Assembly: GCA_030674185.1 (NCBI GenBank)
Contig: CM060314.1
Span: 19,043,587 to 19,107,586, forward strand
DNA: 64,000 bases
Source: Monoplex corrugatus
Lineage: Eukaryota; Mollusca; Gastropoda; Littorinimorpha; Ranellidae
Direction: 5' to 3'
Shown: piece after piece, positions 1-12,115 of the stretch
How positions within the stretch are numbered: the first letter of the stretch is position 1
Layout of the letters: the number at the start of each line of letters is the position of its first letter
Made by a program: the position numbers and the translations under genes
The notes under the pieces: generated by a model
What the model saw: the letters and a program-made list of their open reading frames with translations, nothing else
What the model was told of the DNA's origin: nothing
Database searches by the model: none

Positions 1-307
1 TATTTGTGCCTGTCTGTACTTCTAAGTGTCTGTGTGTCTGTTTTCCACTTTGTCTGTTCCACATCGTGAAGTATGCGTGTACGTTTGTCTGTGTGTTGTC
101 TGTCTGTTTTCACATACGTCCCTGTCTGTGTTGAACGCAGACAAAATGAACACGGCAAACAATTCTAATTGACGAAGAAGGGAAAAATTCTTTGTGAATA
201 ATTCGGATTCCATGTTCGAGTGGCAAACAATCTTTTTATTTCGGCTGTTCTCCAGAGTAAATTGAAACAACTCTCTCTATCTATCTATCTCTCCTCTCTC
301 TCTCTCT

Positions 308-309
<2 letters not shown>
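1..309. other. Non-coding flank, TGTC-rich
   Basis: The first 150 bases are enriched in TGTCTG words without a clean tandem period. This looks like a decayed simple repeat. I see no coding signal here. Confidence 0.4.
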
Positions 310-354
<45 letters not shown>

Positions 355-425
355 CACACACACACACACCACCACACACACACACACCACACACACACAC
401 ACTCTCTCTCTCTCTCTCTCTCTCT
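310..425. repeat. (CA)n then (CT)n compound microsatellite
   Basis: An interrupted CA tract runs to about 401 and switches directly into a pure CT tract. Apparent reading frames here are Thr-His, Cys-Val or Leu-Ser dipeptide artefacts. Confidence 0.95.
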
Positions 426-829
426 TCAGTGTCTGCTGGTGGTGGTGTTTTTGATGCTCGTGTATTCATTTTTCTTGTTTCTTTTTCCTATGTTATTGTA
501 ACTTTGAAATTTACTGTTATTTCATTTTTCTAGTCTTAATGAATGCATTTCGCTTACATGTATACATGTTATTCATAATAATGATACTATGTATAACAGT
601 AATTGTAATGATACCGACAATAAAGTCATTCTTGTATAACGCTGTTCTCCTAATTTATTTTGACTCACTGCACTTTGCATCTTTTACAAGAGACAAAGCA
701 AACTTATAATAGATACGGCAGCGCTAATTAATCATACATACACTCACAACAAAATACACGTTAATAAACATGCACAAGTATAACATACCAACAATACCCA
801 ACCATACACACAACACTTACACACATAAT

Positions 830-831
<2 letters not shown>
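426..831. other. Unannotated AT-rich interval
   Basis: Single-copy looking AT-rich sequence. No coding, RNA or repeat signature was recognised. Confidence 0.4.
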
Positions 832-869
<38 letters not shown>

Positions 870-925
870 ACACACACACAAACACACACACAGACATACA
901 CCACACACAAAACACACACACACGA
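832..925. repeat. (CA)n microsatellite, interrupted
   Basis: About 90 bases of CA dinucleotides with CCA and AAAC interruptions. Confidence 0.9.
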
Positions 926-1421
926 ACGACCATACGATGGGTAATTAAAAGCAGAAGCGCATACTGGTGGATATAGCATTGTTCCTGAGGTATATGAGGT
1001 AATGGTGTTCATGGTATGCAGCCCAACCACGGCCACATGATTATGTTTGTGTGTACTGTTGCATGCATGCGTCTATCTGACTGTCTCTGCGATAGAGACA
1101 GAGAGATGAGATGAAAGAAGCACCGGAGATATAAAGATAGATGGACTGTCAGCATGGTACGTGATTTACATGCTCCAAGAAATTTCTAAGAACGCAAAGT
1201 ATTGTACACTGTCGTTCAGAATTACACTTAGAACTCTTGGAAAACACACAACTTACAGAAAAAAGATCAAAAGGCGTGTACTGAAATGCACGTATTGTGT
1301 CTAGAACACTTACATCAAACAACAACAACAACAAAATCAAGTAAAAAAAAAAAAGAAGCAAACTAAACCAAACCACCTAGCCAACGAACCGACCAACCAA
1401 ACAAAAACACTAACCCTAGGG
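926..1421. other. Unannotated interval
   Basis: Mixed-composition sequence with a short adenine run near 1340. I see nothing recognisable. Confidence 0.4.
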
Positions 1422-1780
<359 letters not shown>

Positions 1781-1815
1781 TACATATATAGTATGCGAGC
1801 AAGGATACGTATACC

Positions 1816-1983
1816 AACATACACACACACAACACCACACATCTACAAACACACACAACACATTACAAACACACACACACATCTACAAACACACACACAC
1901 ACATCTACAAACACACACACACACATCTACAAACACACACACGTCTACAAAGACACACACACACACACACACACATAATCTAC

Positions 1984-2034
<51 letters not shown>

Positions 2035-2220
2035 ATCTACAAACACACCACACACACGTCTACAAACACACACAACACAACACACACACACACAGCACGT
2101 CTACAAAACACACACATAACATCTACAAACACAAACACACACATTACAAACACAAAACATCTAAAACACGCACAACGCACACACACACAACACACACACA
2201 CACACACACAACACACAGAG
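1816..2220. repeat. CA-rich minisatellite with ATCTACAAACAC core
   Basis: CA tracts are punctuated at irregular 20-30 base intervals by ATCTACAAACAC or GTCTACAAACAC. This is an imperfect minisatellite that has grown out of a CA microsatellite. Confidence 0.85.
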
Positions 2221-2456
2221 AAACGCACGCAGTACACACTAATTATCACATCATATTACATTCTGGAAAACTACCAGACAGACGTGGAGACTGTCTCTTT
2301 CTGAGGAGAACACAACGATGTTATGAGGAGACAAACAAATTGAACTGGCTACGTTCAAAACTAGAGGCCATAAATCCCAGACTTTACATTTCCTGTTCTT
2401 TTAAAGACAGGCGGTTTGCCTGCCTGGGATTCCATGAATACTTGCCACACCTTAAT
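2221..2456. other. Unannotated interval before the ancestral minisatellite
   Basis: No feature was recognised. Confidence 0.4.
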
Positions 2457-2540
2457 TCTCTCAGCACAATACCGCTCCTGAGTCGTTTCTCTCAGCATGA
2501 CATTGCTTCCTGTCTTATTTTTGTCGGCACGATGCTCCTT
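2457..2540. repeat. Diverged edge units of the 32-bp minisatellite
   Basis: About 2.5 degenerate units begin with TCTCTCAGCAC or TTCTCTCAGCATGA and end in GGCACGATGCTCCTT. They match the unit of the large array at 4281-5608. The two RTE insertions at 2541-2991 and 3021-4267 now separate them from that array. Confidence 0.75.
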
Positions 2541-2991
2541 AAATGCCTATCAATTAACATCAGGAAGAGAGTTCTTGAGTGTTATGTAGAACGATCATGT
2601 TGTGCAGTTGTGAGGCGTGGACAGTCAACACGAAAAGTTGGAACAAAACTGAGGCAACTGAAATGTGGTTTCTAAGAAGAATCTCGAGAGTTCCAAGAAC
2701 ATCAAGGAAGACAGTCCTGAAGGAGGCAGAAACAAGAAGATCATAAATAAAGAAGATTAAGAAAAGACAAGCAACATTTATAGGACATTTTATGACGAAA
2801 GAGAAATTAGAGCACCTGGTCACAACAGGAAAGCTGGAGAGAGAAAGAACACCTGGTAGACCCAGGGAGAAAATATTGGACGGACTTGCAGGGTGGCTGA
2901 GGACAGAGGGGGTGCGAGATGTGCTTGCATCGACAAGGGAAAGATTCGTATGGAGGGCCAATGCTCTGCAGCAGGACACATGATGATGATG
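2541..2991 (+). mobile_element. RTE-type LINE, 5'-truncated copy A
   Basis: This encodes a broken C-terminal segment of an RTE-type reverse transcriptase. The block with MWFLRR-like, IKKIKKRQATFIGHF and LEHLVTTGKLE motifs is readable across frames. The 3' end is a short ATG repeat, as RTE elements commonly have. A 12-base TSD with one mismatch flanks it (2529-2540 and 2992-3003, core ATGCTCCTT). Its sequence differs from most other RTE copies in the window and resembles the copy at 54880-55051, which suggests a separate subfamily. Confidence 0.85.
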
Positions 2992-3020
2992 ACAATGCTC
3001 CTTCCTCTCTGATCTGTCTT

Positions 3021-4267
3021 CATCATCATCATCAGGTGCCCTGCCGCATGGCGTTGGCGATCATGGACTTCCATCCATCTCTATCTCTCGTTGCCCATAG
3101 CATCTCCCCCACCCTCCTCATCCCCAGCCACTCTGCAAGTCTGTCCAGCATTCTCTCCCTGGGTCTACCCGGTGCTCTCTTTCCCTCCAGCTTTCCCGTT
3201 GTGACCACGTGCTCCAAATCCCCTTCCTCATAAAATGGCCTATAAATGTTGCATGTCTTTTCCTAATCTTCCTTATCAGTGATCTACTTGTGTCTGCCTC
3301 CATCAAGACTGTCTCGTTTGTTTTCTTTGCTGTCCACGGAACTCTCAACATTCTTCTTAAAAACCACATCTCGGCTGCCTCAATCTTGTTCTGGCTTTGC
3401 TTGCTGACTGTCCACGCCTCGCATCCGTACAACAGTACTGGTTCTATATAACATTCAAAAACTCTCTTCCTGATGTTAATTGATAGGCATTTGTTGGTAA
3501 GAATGCTTGTCATCTTCTTGAATGATGTTTTGGCTTAGCCGATTCTGCCAGCTATTTCCGATGTGCATCTGCCGTCTGATGAAATGACCGTTCCCAGGTA
3601 TTTGAACTTATTAACCTGTGTCAAGGTTGTGACATTTGCTGTTATTTTGCATGAGGGGATTTCATGTTTTTTTACTGATCACCATGACTTCAGTCTTCCT
3701 GCTGTTTCGTTCCAACCCCTTACCTTTGCTTTCTATTTCTAGTATATTCACAAGGTTTTGTAGGTCCCTTTCATTTTCTGCCATTAGCACGGTGTCATCT
3801 GCGTACCGAATGTTGTTTATCATTTTCCCTCCAATCTTTAATCCAGGATCTTCTTCTAGGTTTCTCATGATGTTTTTGCTGTATAGTGAAAAACAGATCT
3901 GGTGACAAAACACAACCCTGTTTGACTCCTCTTTTGATGTTTTGAAAAGAGCTTGTGTTGTTTTCTATTCTCATTGCAGCTGTTTGTTCCCAGTACGTAT
4001 TCCTGATTATTCGTAGATCTTTTCCATCAACATTGAGTCTCTCCAGCTGGTTGATCAATTCTTCATGTCGTACCCGATCGAAAGCCTTGGTATAGTCAAC
4101 AAAGCATAAATACAAATCCTTATTAATCTTAATTGACCTCTCTATGATAGTTCTTAGGATGTATATGGGATTAATAGTTCCTTTCCCTTCTACAAATTCA
4201 CACTGTTCTTGTGCTATTTCTCTTTTGATTCTATTCCTTGTCCTCATCATGATTATTCTTAACAGGA
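3021..4267 (-). mobile_element. RTE-type LINE, longest copy (B), RT domain plus 3' end
   Basis: Read on the minus strand, the 5' end is cut inside the reverse transcriptase. Readable motifs in order are FVDYTKAFD (motif A, near 4090-4115), GVKQGCVLSP (motif B, near 3930), IRYADDTVLM (motif C, near 3790-3811), then YGCEAWTVS, MWFLRRMLRVPW and TFIGHFMRKG in the C-terminal region, and a CAT repeat tail at 3021-3033. Several frameshifts break the frame, for example between motifs B and C and near 3530. No endonuclease domain remains. A perfect 13-base TSD (TCTGATCTGTCTT) lies at 3008-3020 and 4268-4280. The copy is inactive. RTE/BovB-like is a family-level assignment from memory of the C-terminal motifs. 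Confidence 0.9.
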
Positions 4268-4280
4268 TCTGATCTGTCTT

Positions 4281-5608
4281 AGCACGATTTTTCTCTCAGC
4301 GCGATACTCCCTCCTCTCTGCTTTCTCTCAGCGCGATACTCCCTCCTCTCTGCTTTCTCTCAGCGCGATACTCCCTCCTCTCTGCTTTCTCTCAGCACGA
4401 TACTCCCTCCTCTCTGCTTTCTCTCAGCACGATGCTCCCTCCTCTCTGCTTTCTCTCAGCGCGATACTCCCTCCTCTCTGCTTTCTCTCAGCGCGATACT
4501 CCCTCCTCTCTGCTTTCTCTCAGCACGATACTCCCTCCTCTCTGCTTTCTCTCAGCACGATGCTCCCTCCTCTCTGCTTTCTCTCAGCACGATGCTCCCT
4601 CCTCTCTGCTTTCTCTCAGCACGATGCTCCCTCCTCTCTGCTTTCTCTCAGCACGATGCTCCCTCCTCTCTGCTTTCTCTCAGCACGATACTCCCTCCTC
4701 TCTGCTTTCTCTCAGCACGATGCTCCCTCCTCTCTGCTTTCTCTCAGCACGATACTCCCTCCTCTCTGCTTTCTCTCAGCACGATACTCCCTCCTCTCTG
4801 CTTTCTCTCAGCACGATGCTCCCTCCTCTCTGCTTTCTCTCAGCTCGATACTCCCTCCTCTCTGCTTTCTCTCAGCACGATGCTCCCTCCTCTCTGCTTT
4901 CTCTCAGCGCGATACTCCCTCCTCTCTGCTTTCTCTCAGCACGATACTCCCTCCTCTCTGCTTTCTCTCAGCACGATACTCCCTCCTCTCTGCTTTCTCT
5001 CAGCGCGATACTCCCTCCTCTCTGCTTTCTCTCAGCACGATACTCCCTCCTCTCTGCTTTCTCTCAGCACGATACTCCCTCCTCTCTGCTTTCTCTCAGC
5101 ACGATACTCCCTCCTCTCTCTCAGCACGATACTCCCTCCTCTCTGCTTTCTCTCAGCGCGATACTCCCTCCTCTCTGCTTTCTCTCAGCACGATACTCCC
5201 TCCTCTCTGCTTTCTCTCAGCAGCGATACTCCCTCCTCTCTGCTTTCTCTCAGCACGATACTCCCTCCTCTCTGCTTTCTCTCAGCGCGATACTCCCTCC
5301 TCTCTGCTTTCTCTCAGCACGATACTCCCTCCTCTCTGCTTTCTCTCAGCGCGATACTCCCTCCTCTCTGCTTTCTCTCAGCCGATACTCCCTCCTCTCT
5401 GCTTTCTCTCAGCGCGATACTCCCTCCTCTCTGCTTTCTCTCAGCACGATACTCCCTCCTCTCTGCTTTCTCTCAGCACGATACTCCCTCCTCTCTGCTT
5501 TCTCTCAGCGCGATACTCCCTCCTCTCTGCTTTCTCTCTCAGCAGCGATACTCCCTCCACTCTGGTTTCTCTCAGCACGATACTCCCTCCTCTCTGGTTT
5601 CTCTCCTC
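4281..5608. repeat. 32-bp minisatellite, about 41 units
   Basis: The unit begins TTTCTCTCAGCRCGATRCTC and continues CCTCCTCTCTGC. It is strongly pyrimidine-rich on this strand. Units differ mainly at two sites (CAGCAC or CAGCGC, and GATACT or GATGCT). GATGCT units cluster at 4430-4890. Isolated indels occur near 5110, 5220, 5380 and 5535. The unit has no stop codon in any forward frame and 32 is not a multiple of three, so all three forward frames stay open for over 1 kb. These open frames are not evidence of a gene. Confidence 0.98.
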
Positions 5609-5762
5609 ATACAACTCCACACAAGTTCATTTTAATGTAATAACCATTACTGGTGTCAATTAGTGTTGAAAAGACGTTACTCATATGTACCACTGTCATA
5701 GAAAGACTGGATGAAGTGTTTACAGAAAATGAGAGTGCATTCGCCTGCAAATACGTCCATTA

Positions 5763-6205
5763 ACACTTGGCGGTCAAGTAGGTAAGTGGGTAGGACGTCA
5801 GATTTTCAATTCTGAAGGTCTGAGGGTTCGATCCTGCCTTAAGTATCTCCCACCTGGTGGGTAAAGCCTGGAGATTTGTCTGTTCTCTCGGGTCAACATG
5901 TGTGCAGACCTGCCAGTGCCTGAAGCCCCGTCGCACGTACAGAATATCAAAATACGCAGTTTAAAGATGCTGTTAGTCATGTTAGTGTTTGATGGATTAT
6001 GGAAACATGAAAACGTCCAGCATGCAGCCCCACAAAGATGAAGATGACCGTGCAATGACACAGCAGAATGTGGTCAGCTGGCCGAACAGCTCGCGTTTTT
6101 GTGCTCTACTACAGTCTGAGTGTGTGGAATGCGCAGTGAGTCCACAATGAGTTTGGAGAGCAGCACTATACTCGTACAAGAACGATTAGTAACAATGATA
6201 ATGCT
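5763..6205 (+). mobile_element. tRNA-derived SINE, family S1, near-full copy
   Basis: A tRNA-like head has an A-box-like TAAGTGGGTAGGACGTC and a B-box-like GGGTTCGATCC (5825-5835). The body has AACATGTGTGCAGACCTGCC, a GAAACATGAAAACGTCCAGC block and a GTGGTCAGCTGGCC block. The 3' end reads ATGAGTTTGGAGAGCAGCAC and then a weak AAT/GAT tail. Paralogous pieces in this window lie at 45148-45405 (+), 54288-54480 (+), 58925-59140 (-) and 20060-20150 (- head). Confidence 0.8.
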
Positions 6206-6235
6206 ATTCTCCAACAGAACGCTCGCTGCAGAGAG

Positions 6236-6302
<67 letters not shown>

Positions 6303-6429
6303 AAGTGAAGAGAAAGAGAGAAAGAGAGAAAAGAGAGAGATAAGATGTGTGTGTGTATGATTGTGTCCGTGTGTATGTGCGTGTGTATGTGTGTTAGTGT
6401 ATGTGAGTGTATGTATGTATGTTGTGGGG

Positions 6430-6475
<46 letters not shown>

Positions 6476-6515
6476 TGTGTGTGGTGTGTGTGTGTGTTGT
6501 GTGTGTGTGTTGTCA
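6236..6515. repeat. (GA)n switching to (TG)n
   Basis: Pure GA to about 6300, mixed GA to 6342, then TG with GTAT and GTGG interruptions to 6512. Confidence 0.95.
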
Positions 6516-6662
6516 CAATGCATGTGTTTCGTCTCATTTTAAGGGATCCAGTTCCATGCGTGTTGTGCCAGATGGCGTTTCCTACTTCAAGTTATGTGGC
6601 ATCAATCATATATATACACACAAAGTTGTGTGTCAGGACTGACAGCCCCACTACCTTCATCC

Positions 6663-6854
6663 TTAACCCTTTGACGCCCGCACACTTTTCGCCAAATGCG
6701 AAAACTTAACCTTTCGACTCCCTCACCCTATCCATCAGCTTCCTGCAGGAAACTGGTGGATAGGAGAAGGAGTCAAAGGGTTAAGTTTTTGCTTTGCTAG
6801 CATGGTTGACAATGCAGGATGCTGGTGGACATGGTGCGGGAGTCAAGGAGTTAA
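6663..6854. mobile_element. TTAA-flanked nested-palindrome MITE, copy M1 (192 bp)
   Basis: The outer termini are TTAACCCTTTGACGCCC and, inverted, GTCAAGGAGTTAA. An inner, nearly perfect palindrome (6706-6784) also starts and ends with TTAA and carries TTAACCTTTCGACTCCC with its inverted partner. Its centre is CTTCCTGCAGGAAA. TTAA boundaries followed by CCC are typical of piggyBac-type non-autonomous elements, so that superfamily is inferred. The same architecture recurs at 47417-47609 and 57445-57639. Confidence 0.85.
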
Positions 6855-6887
6855 CGGCCTGATTTTCGAGTGTAGTTATTTCTTTCG

Positions 6888-7022
6888 GCACGAGTCTGGC
6901 GTTTGTTCAGGACGGATTCATCGCAGCCGGATAATTCCACATGCGCTCCACCTAAGTCTGTCAGCAATTATCTGGCAGACTGAGAATTTGCGCAAAACCC
7001 TTTACGCTGGCAAAGTCTTGAA
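6888..7022 (-). mobile_element. SINE family S3 body fragment
   Basis: On the minus strand this matches the S3 body seen at 53390-53545 and 57885-58035: CAAGACTTTGCCAGC, then GGTTTTGCGCAAATTC, a GCTGACAGACTTAGGTGGAG block, GCGCATGTGGAATTATCC and GAACAAACGCC. The tRNA-like head is missing. Confidence 0.7.
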
Positions 7023-7039
7023 CTGTTATTGTTGCTGTT

Positions 7040-7308
7040 ATTTTTGTTCAAAGCCCAGCCGACTGCGTACAGCCATAACAGGGCTGTAACCGTTTCAAAA
7101 CGTACACAATACTTAAAACAGGTAAAAAAAAGTGAAAGAAATTTAAGTACACATCATATCAATGCATTCGCGCTCGTAATTTAAGGAGATGCTCATGGTG
7201 CTGACCACTCCGTCCAATGTATCACACAGTGGATTTAAAAAACATACTTGAATACAAATTTAAACATAACTAAGGACAAAAAAATTATCTAAAATTGCTT
7301 CCGCGTTG
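7040..7308 (+). repeat. Interspersed repeat R5, copy 1
   Basis: About 270 bases that align with 15373-15652 in the same orientation. Shared blocks include AGCCCAGCCGACT, CACACAGTGGATT and CTAAACATAACTAAGG-like words. I do not recognise the class. Confidence 0.75.
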
Positions 7309-7750
7309 CAGCAGACAAGGGAAATCGTTTATCATGAGTTACTGTACATGGATTTCAATGATTTTTCAATCACTTCTTTTTTTTTTTTTTTTTTGCTTTC
7401 CTAGCTTCTGTGTCCCCCTCGGTGATATTGATTCCAAGTTTTCCGTACCGGTTCTACAACACGCCATCAGCCCTAAGTTCATTCAGTCCAAGTTACAGTT
7501 CCAGGAGTCCACTGGAAGCAGAGATGACAAGTTGCGATGGGGCTACCCACCGGAAGAGACCCTGCACTGCTTTTGGGTCACTTTGGTGGAGTTCAGTAGC
7601 GTCTATTCTGGTCCAACTTATTGAGGACACTGCACGATCTGCATAAGAAGCCCTTACTAACCACAATATTCGCTCAGTCGCAGACCAGACCAACTCAGGC
7701 ACTCCCTCATAGGTTAATTTTGATAGTTCCTGCACTCACTCTGGTTCTGT
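7309..7750. other. Unannotated interval before the 31-bp minisatellite
   Basis: It contains a run of 18-20 thymines near 7377-7395. Open frames of about 100 codons (7295-7624, and 7493-7735 minus) resemble no protein I know. Confidence 0.4.
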
Positions 7751-9936
7751 TATTAAAGAGCTTTCCCTAAGATGGGGCTGGTATTAAAGAGCTTTCCCTA
7801 TGATGGGGCTGGTATTAAACAGCTTTCCCTATGATGGGGCTGGTATCAGCTTTCCCTATGATGGGGTTGGTATTAAAGAGCTTTCCCTAAGATGGGGCTG
7901 GCATCAAACAGCTTTCCCTAAGATGGGGCTGGTATTAAAGAGCTTTCCCTAAGATGGGGCTGGCATCAAACAGCTTTCCCTAAGATGGGGTTGGTATTAA
8001 AGAGCTTTCCCTATGATGGGGCTGGTATCAGCTTTCCCTAAGATGGGGTTGGTATTAAAGAGCTTTCCCTAAGATGGGGCTGGCATCAAACAGCTTTCCC
8101 TAAGATGGGGCTGGTATTAAAGAGCTTTCCCTAAGATGGGGCTGGCATCAAACAGCTTTCCCTAAGATGGGGCTGGTATTAAAGAGCTTTCCCTAAGATG
8201 GGGCTGGTATTAAAGAGCTTTCCATAAGATGGGCTGGTATTAAAGAGCTTTCCCTAAGATGGGGCTGGCATCAAACAGCTTTCCCTAAGATGGGGCTGGT
8301 ATTAAAGAGCTTTCCCTAAGATGGGGCTGGTATTAAAGAGCTTTCCTTAAGATGGGGTTGGTATTAAAGAGCATTCCCTAAGATGGGGCTGGTATTAAAC
8401 AGCTTTCCCTAAGATGGGATTGGTATAAACAGCTTTCCCTAAGATGGTGTTGGTATTAAAGAGCTTTCCTAAGGTAGGATTGGTATTAAAGAGCTTTCCC
8501 TATGGTAGGGTTGGTATTAAAGAGCTTTCCCTAAGGTGGGGTTGGTATTAAAGAGTTTTCCTTAAGGTGGGGTTGGTTTTAAAGAGCTTTCCCAAAGGTG
8601 GGGTTGGTTTTAAAGAGCTTTCCCTAAGCTAGGGTTGGTATTAAAGAGCTTTCCCTAAGGTGGGGCTGGTATCAAACAGCTTTCCCTAAGGTCTAAGGTG
8701 GGGTTGTATTAAAGAGCTTTCCCTAAGGGGGGCTGGTATTAAACATGTTTCCCTAAGGTGGGGTTGGTATTAAGCAGCTTTCCCTAAGATGGGGTTTGAT
8801 ATTAAACAACTTTCTCTAGGTGGAGCTGGTATTAAACAGCTTTCCCTAAGGTGGGTTTGGTATTAAAGAGCATTCCCTAGGATGGGGTTGGTATTAAACA
8901 GCTTTCCCTAAGGTGGGGTTGGTATTAAAGAGCTTTCCCTAGGATGGGGTTGGTATTAAACAGCTTTCCCTAAGGTGGGGTTGGTATTAAAGAGCTTTCC
9001 CTAGGATGGGGTTGGTATTAAACAGCTTTCCCTAAGGTGGGTTTGGTATTAAAGAGCTTTCCCTAAGGTGGGTTGGTATTAAAGAGCTTTCCCTAGGATG
9101 GGGTTGGTATTAAAGAGCTTTCCCTAGGATGGGGTTGGTATTAAAGAGCTTTCCCTAGGATGGGGTTGGTATTAAAGAGCTTTCCTAAGGTGGGTTTGGT
9201 ATTAAAGAGCTTTCCCTAAGGTGGGTTTGGTATTAAAGAGCATTCCCTAGGATGGGGTTGGTATTAAAGAGCTTTCCCTAAGGTGGGGTTGGTATTAAAG
9301 AGCTTTCCCTAGGATGGGGTTGGTATTAAACAGCTTTCCCTAAGGTGGGGTTGGTATTAACGAGCATTCCCTAGGATGGGGTTGGTATTAAAGAGCTTTC
9401 CCTAAGATGGGGCTTGTATTAAATAGCTTTCCCTAAGGTGGGGTTGGTATTAAAGAGCTTTCCCTAAGGTGGGGTTGGTATTAAAGAGCTTTCCCTAAGG
9501 TAGGGTTGGTATTAAAGAGCTTTCCCTAAGATGGGGCTTGTATTAAAGAGCTTTCCCTAAGGTGGAGTTGGTATTAAAGAGCTTTCCCTAAGATGGGGCT
9601 GGTATTAAAGAGCTTTCCCTAAGATGAGGCTGGTATTAAAGAGCTTTCCCTAAGATGGGGCTGGTATTAAACAGCTTTCCCTAAGATGAGGCTGGTATTA
9701 AAGAGCTTTCCCTAAGATGGGGCTGGTATTAAACAGCTTTTCCTAAGGTGGGGCTGGTATTAAATAGCTTTCCCTAAGGTGGGGTTGGTATTAAAGAGCT
9801 TTCCCTAAGGTGGGGTTGGTATTAAATAGCTTTCCCTAAGGTAGGGTTGGTATTAAAGAGCTTTCCCTAAGGTGGGGTTGGTATTAAAGAGCTTTCCCTA
9901 AGGTGAGGCTGGTGTTAAACAGCTTTCCCTAAGATG
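7751..9936. repeat. 31-bp minisatellite, about 70 units
   Basis: The unit reads AGCTTTCCCTAAGATGGGGC then TGGTATTAAAG. The left third is dominated by GATGGGGCTGG units and the middle and right by GGTGGGGTTGG units, with a partial return of the first type near 9590-9740. Units alternate AAAGAGC with AAACAGC. TAA inside the unit closes every forward frame. Confidence 0.98.
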
Positions 9937-11041
9937 GAGTAATCTCTTCGATGAGATGTGATGTGGGAACCTGGGTTTGGTTGTGGATGGCTTCCTCTAA
10001 AATAACAGGGGTGAGGATATTGCCATTGAAAAGATTAAACAGAAAACAAAACAAAACAAAACGAAACAAAACAAAAGAAAAGAAAACAAAACAACACCGA
10101 CCCCCTAGAACGGAGAATAAAGGAGGGAAAGAATGAGCAAACGAAAGAAAAAAGAAAAAGGAAATAAAAGTCCAAAAGTCTGAAAATGTCAGACCGTGAG
10201 AAACTGTTTTCCTGTGTTGGGTTCTGTGCACTTGGCAACAATTCCGCATCCAAAAAGCAAGCGCCACATGTCAGAAGAGGAAAAGACGATGATGCAACAG
10301 TTGAGGTGGTGGTTACGTAAGACGGGTAGGGAGGGGGAGGGGGAGGGCGAGGGGAGGGGAGAAAGGAGAAGGGGGAGGAGACACTCAATGGATCCCATGC
10401 TGTTGCGTCAACAAGCGCAATACACTGTGTAAACATGTTGTACAGACTTAGTTTTTGCCTGGCAGTGCACCGTCTCTGTTGTGCGCCAGATAGCTCCAAT
10501 TAGCTGACGCGTCTACAGAGGTACCGGCCACATTTCACAGGATTTAATTTCACTCTTTGACAAAACAAAATAAAAATACATCTATGATTTTCACAGACAT
10601 TGAGCAAGGCTGTATTCGTGACTGAACTTTCGTCTTAATAACCAAATCAAAAAACCAAACCAAAACCAAACCAAACAAAAACAAACAAATAAAAACCACC
10701 AACAACAAAACAACACAACAACAAATAAAACAAAACAAAAACCCGCTTTTCCTCTGTGTGCCTGTGTCGGTGTGTGAGAAAGTTTAAAAAGAGCTCTGGG
10801 TTGTCTAAAAGGACAAATCTTCTTACCAACTTAAGAGTCCTAGTTCAGCCAAGTTCAATTTTGCAATCAGGCACACATGTAAATGTGTAGGTTCTTTCTG
10901 ATGAGTTACTCTTCTGCAAATAGTAAAAAAACAACAAAAAATAAAAATTTAAAAAAAGGTGCAGTTTCCTGATATCTACAGTCTCGATAGATATCATCTT
11001 ACAAATGAACACAGTAAAGAAATAAAGAAAGAGAATATTGC

Positions 11042-11044
<3 letters not shown>
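9937..11044. other. Unannotated interval, A-rich and GGGA-rich patches
   Basis: An AAAAC-type simple repeat lies at 10030-10100 and again at 10640-10745. A GGGAGGGGGAGG purine tract lies at 10326-10380. No gene or interspersed repeat was recognised. Confidence 0.5.
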
Positions 11045-11859
<815 letters not shown>

Positions 11860-11991
11860 CACAAACACACACACACACGCACGCACACACACCCACGCAC
11901 GCACACACAAACACACACGTACACACACAGACACGTGCGCACAAAAAACGCATACACACATACAGATACAAACACACACACATACATACAT

Positions 11992-12047
<56 letters not shown>
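11860..12047. repeat. (CA)n with ACGC and ATAC variants
   Basis: A heterogeneous CA tract with CACGCA and CATACA interruptions, becoming pure CA from 11996. Confidence 0.95.
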
Positions 12048-12049
<2 letters not shown>

Positions 12050-12115
12050 GTTGCTGCTATCACTCCTCTTGCCCATCTTGTGGGGGGCTGTGGATTTATA
12101 CTGCAGCTGTTCCTT

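Noticed and set aside
4432..5663. Three overlapping long open frames of about 350-400 codons, Leu/Ser/Pro-rich
   Set aside because: They are the three frames of a stop-free 32-bp minisatellite. Three frames cannot all be genes, and there is no start context, domain or codon bias.
10326..10380. GGGAGGGGGAGG tract as a promoter element
   Set aside because: Likely a simple purine repeat; no other promoter feature or gene start nearby.
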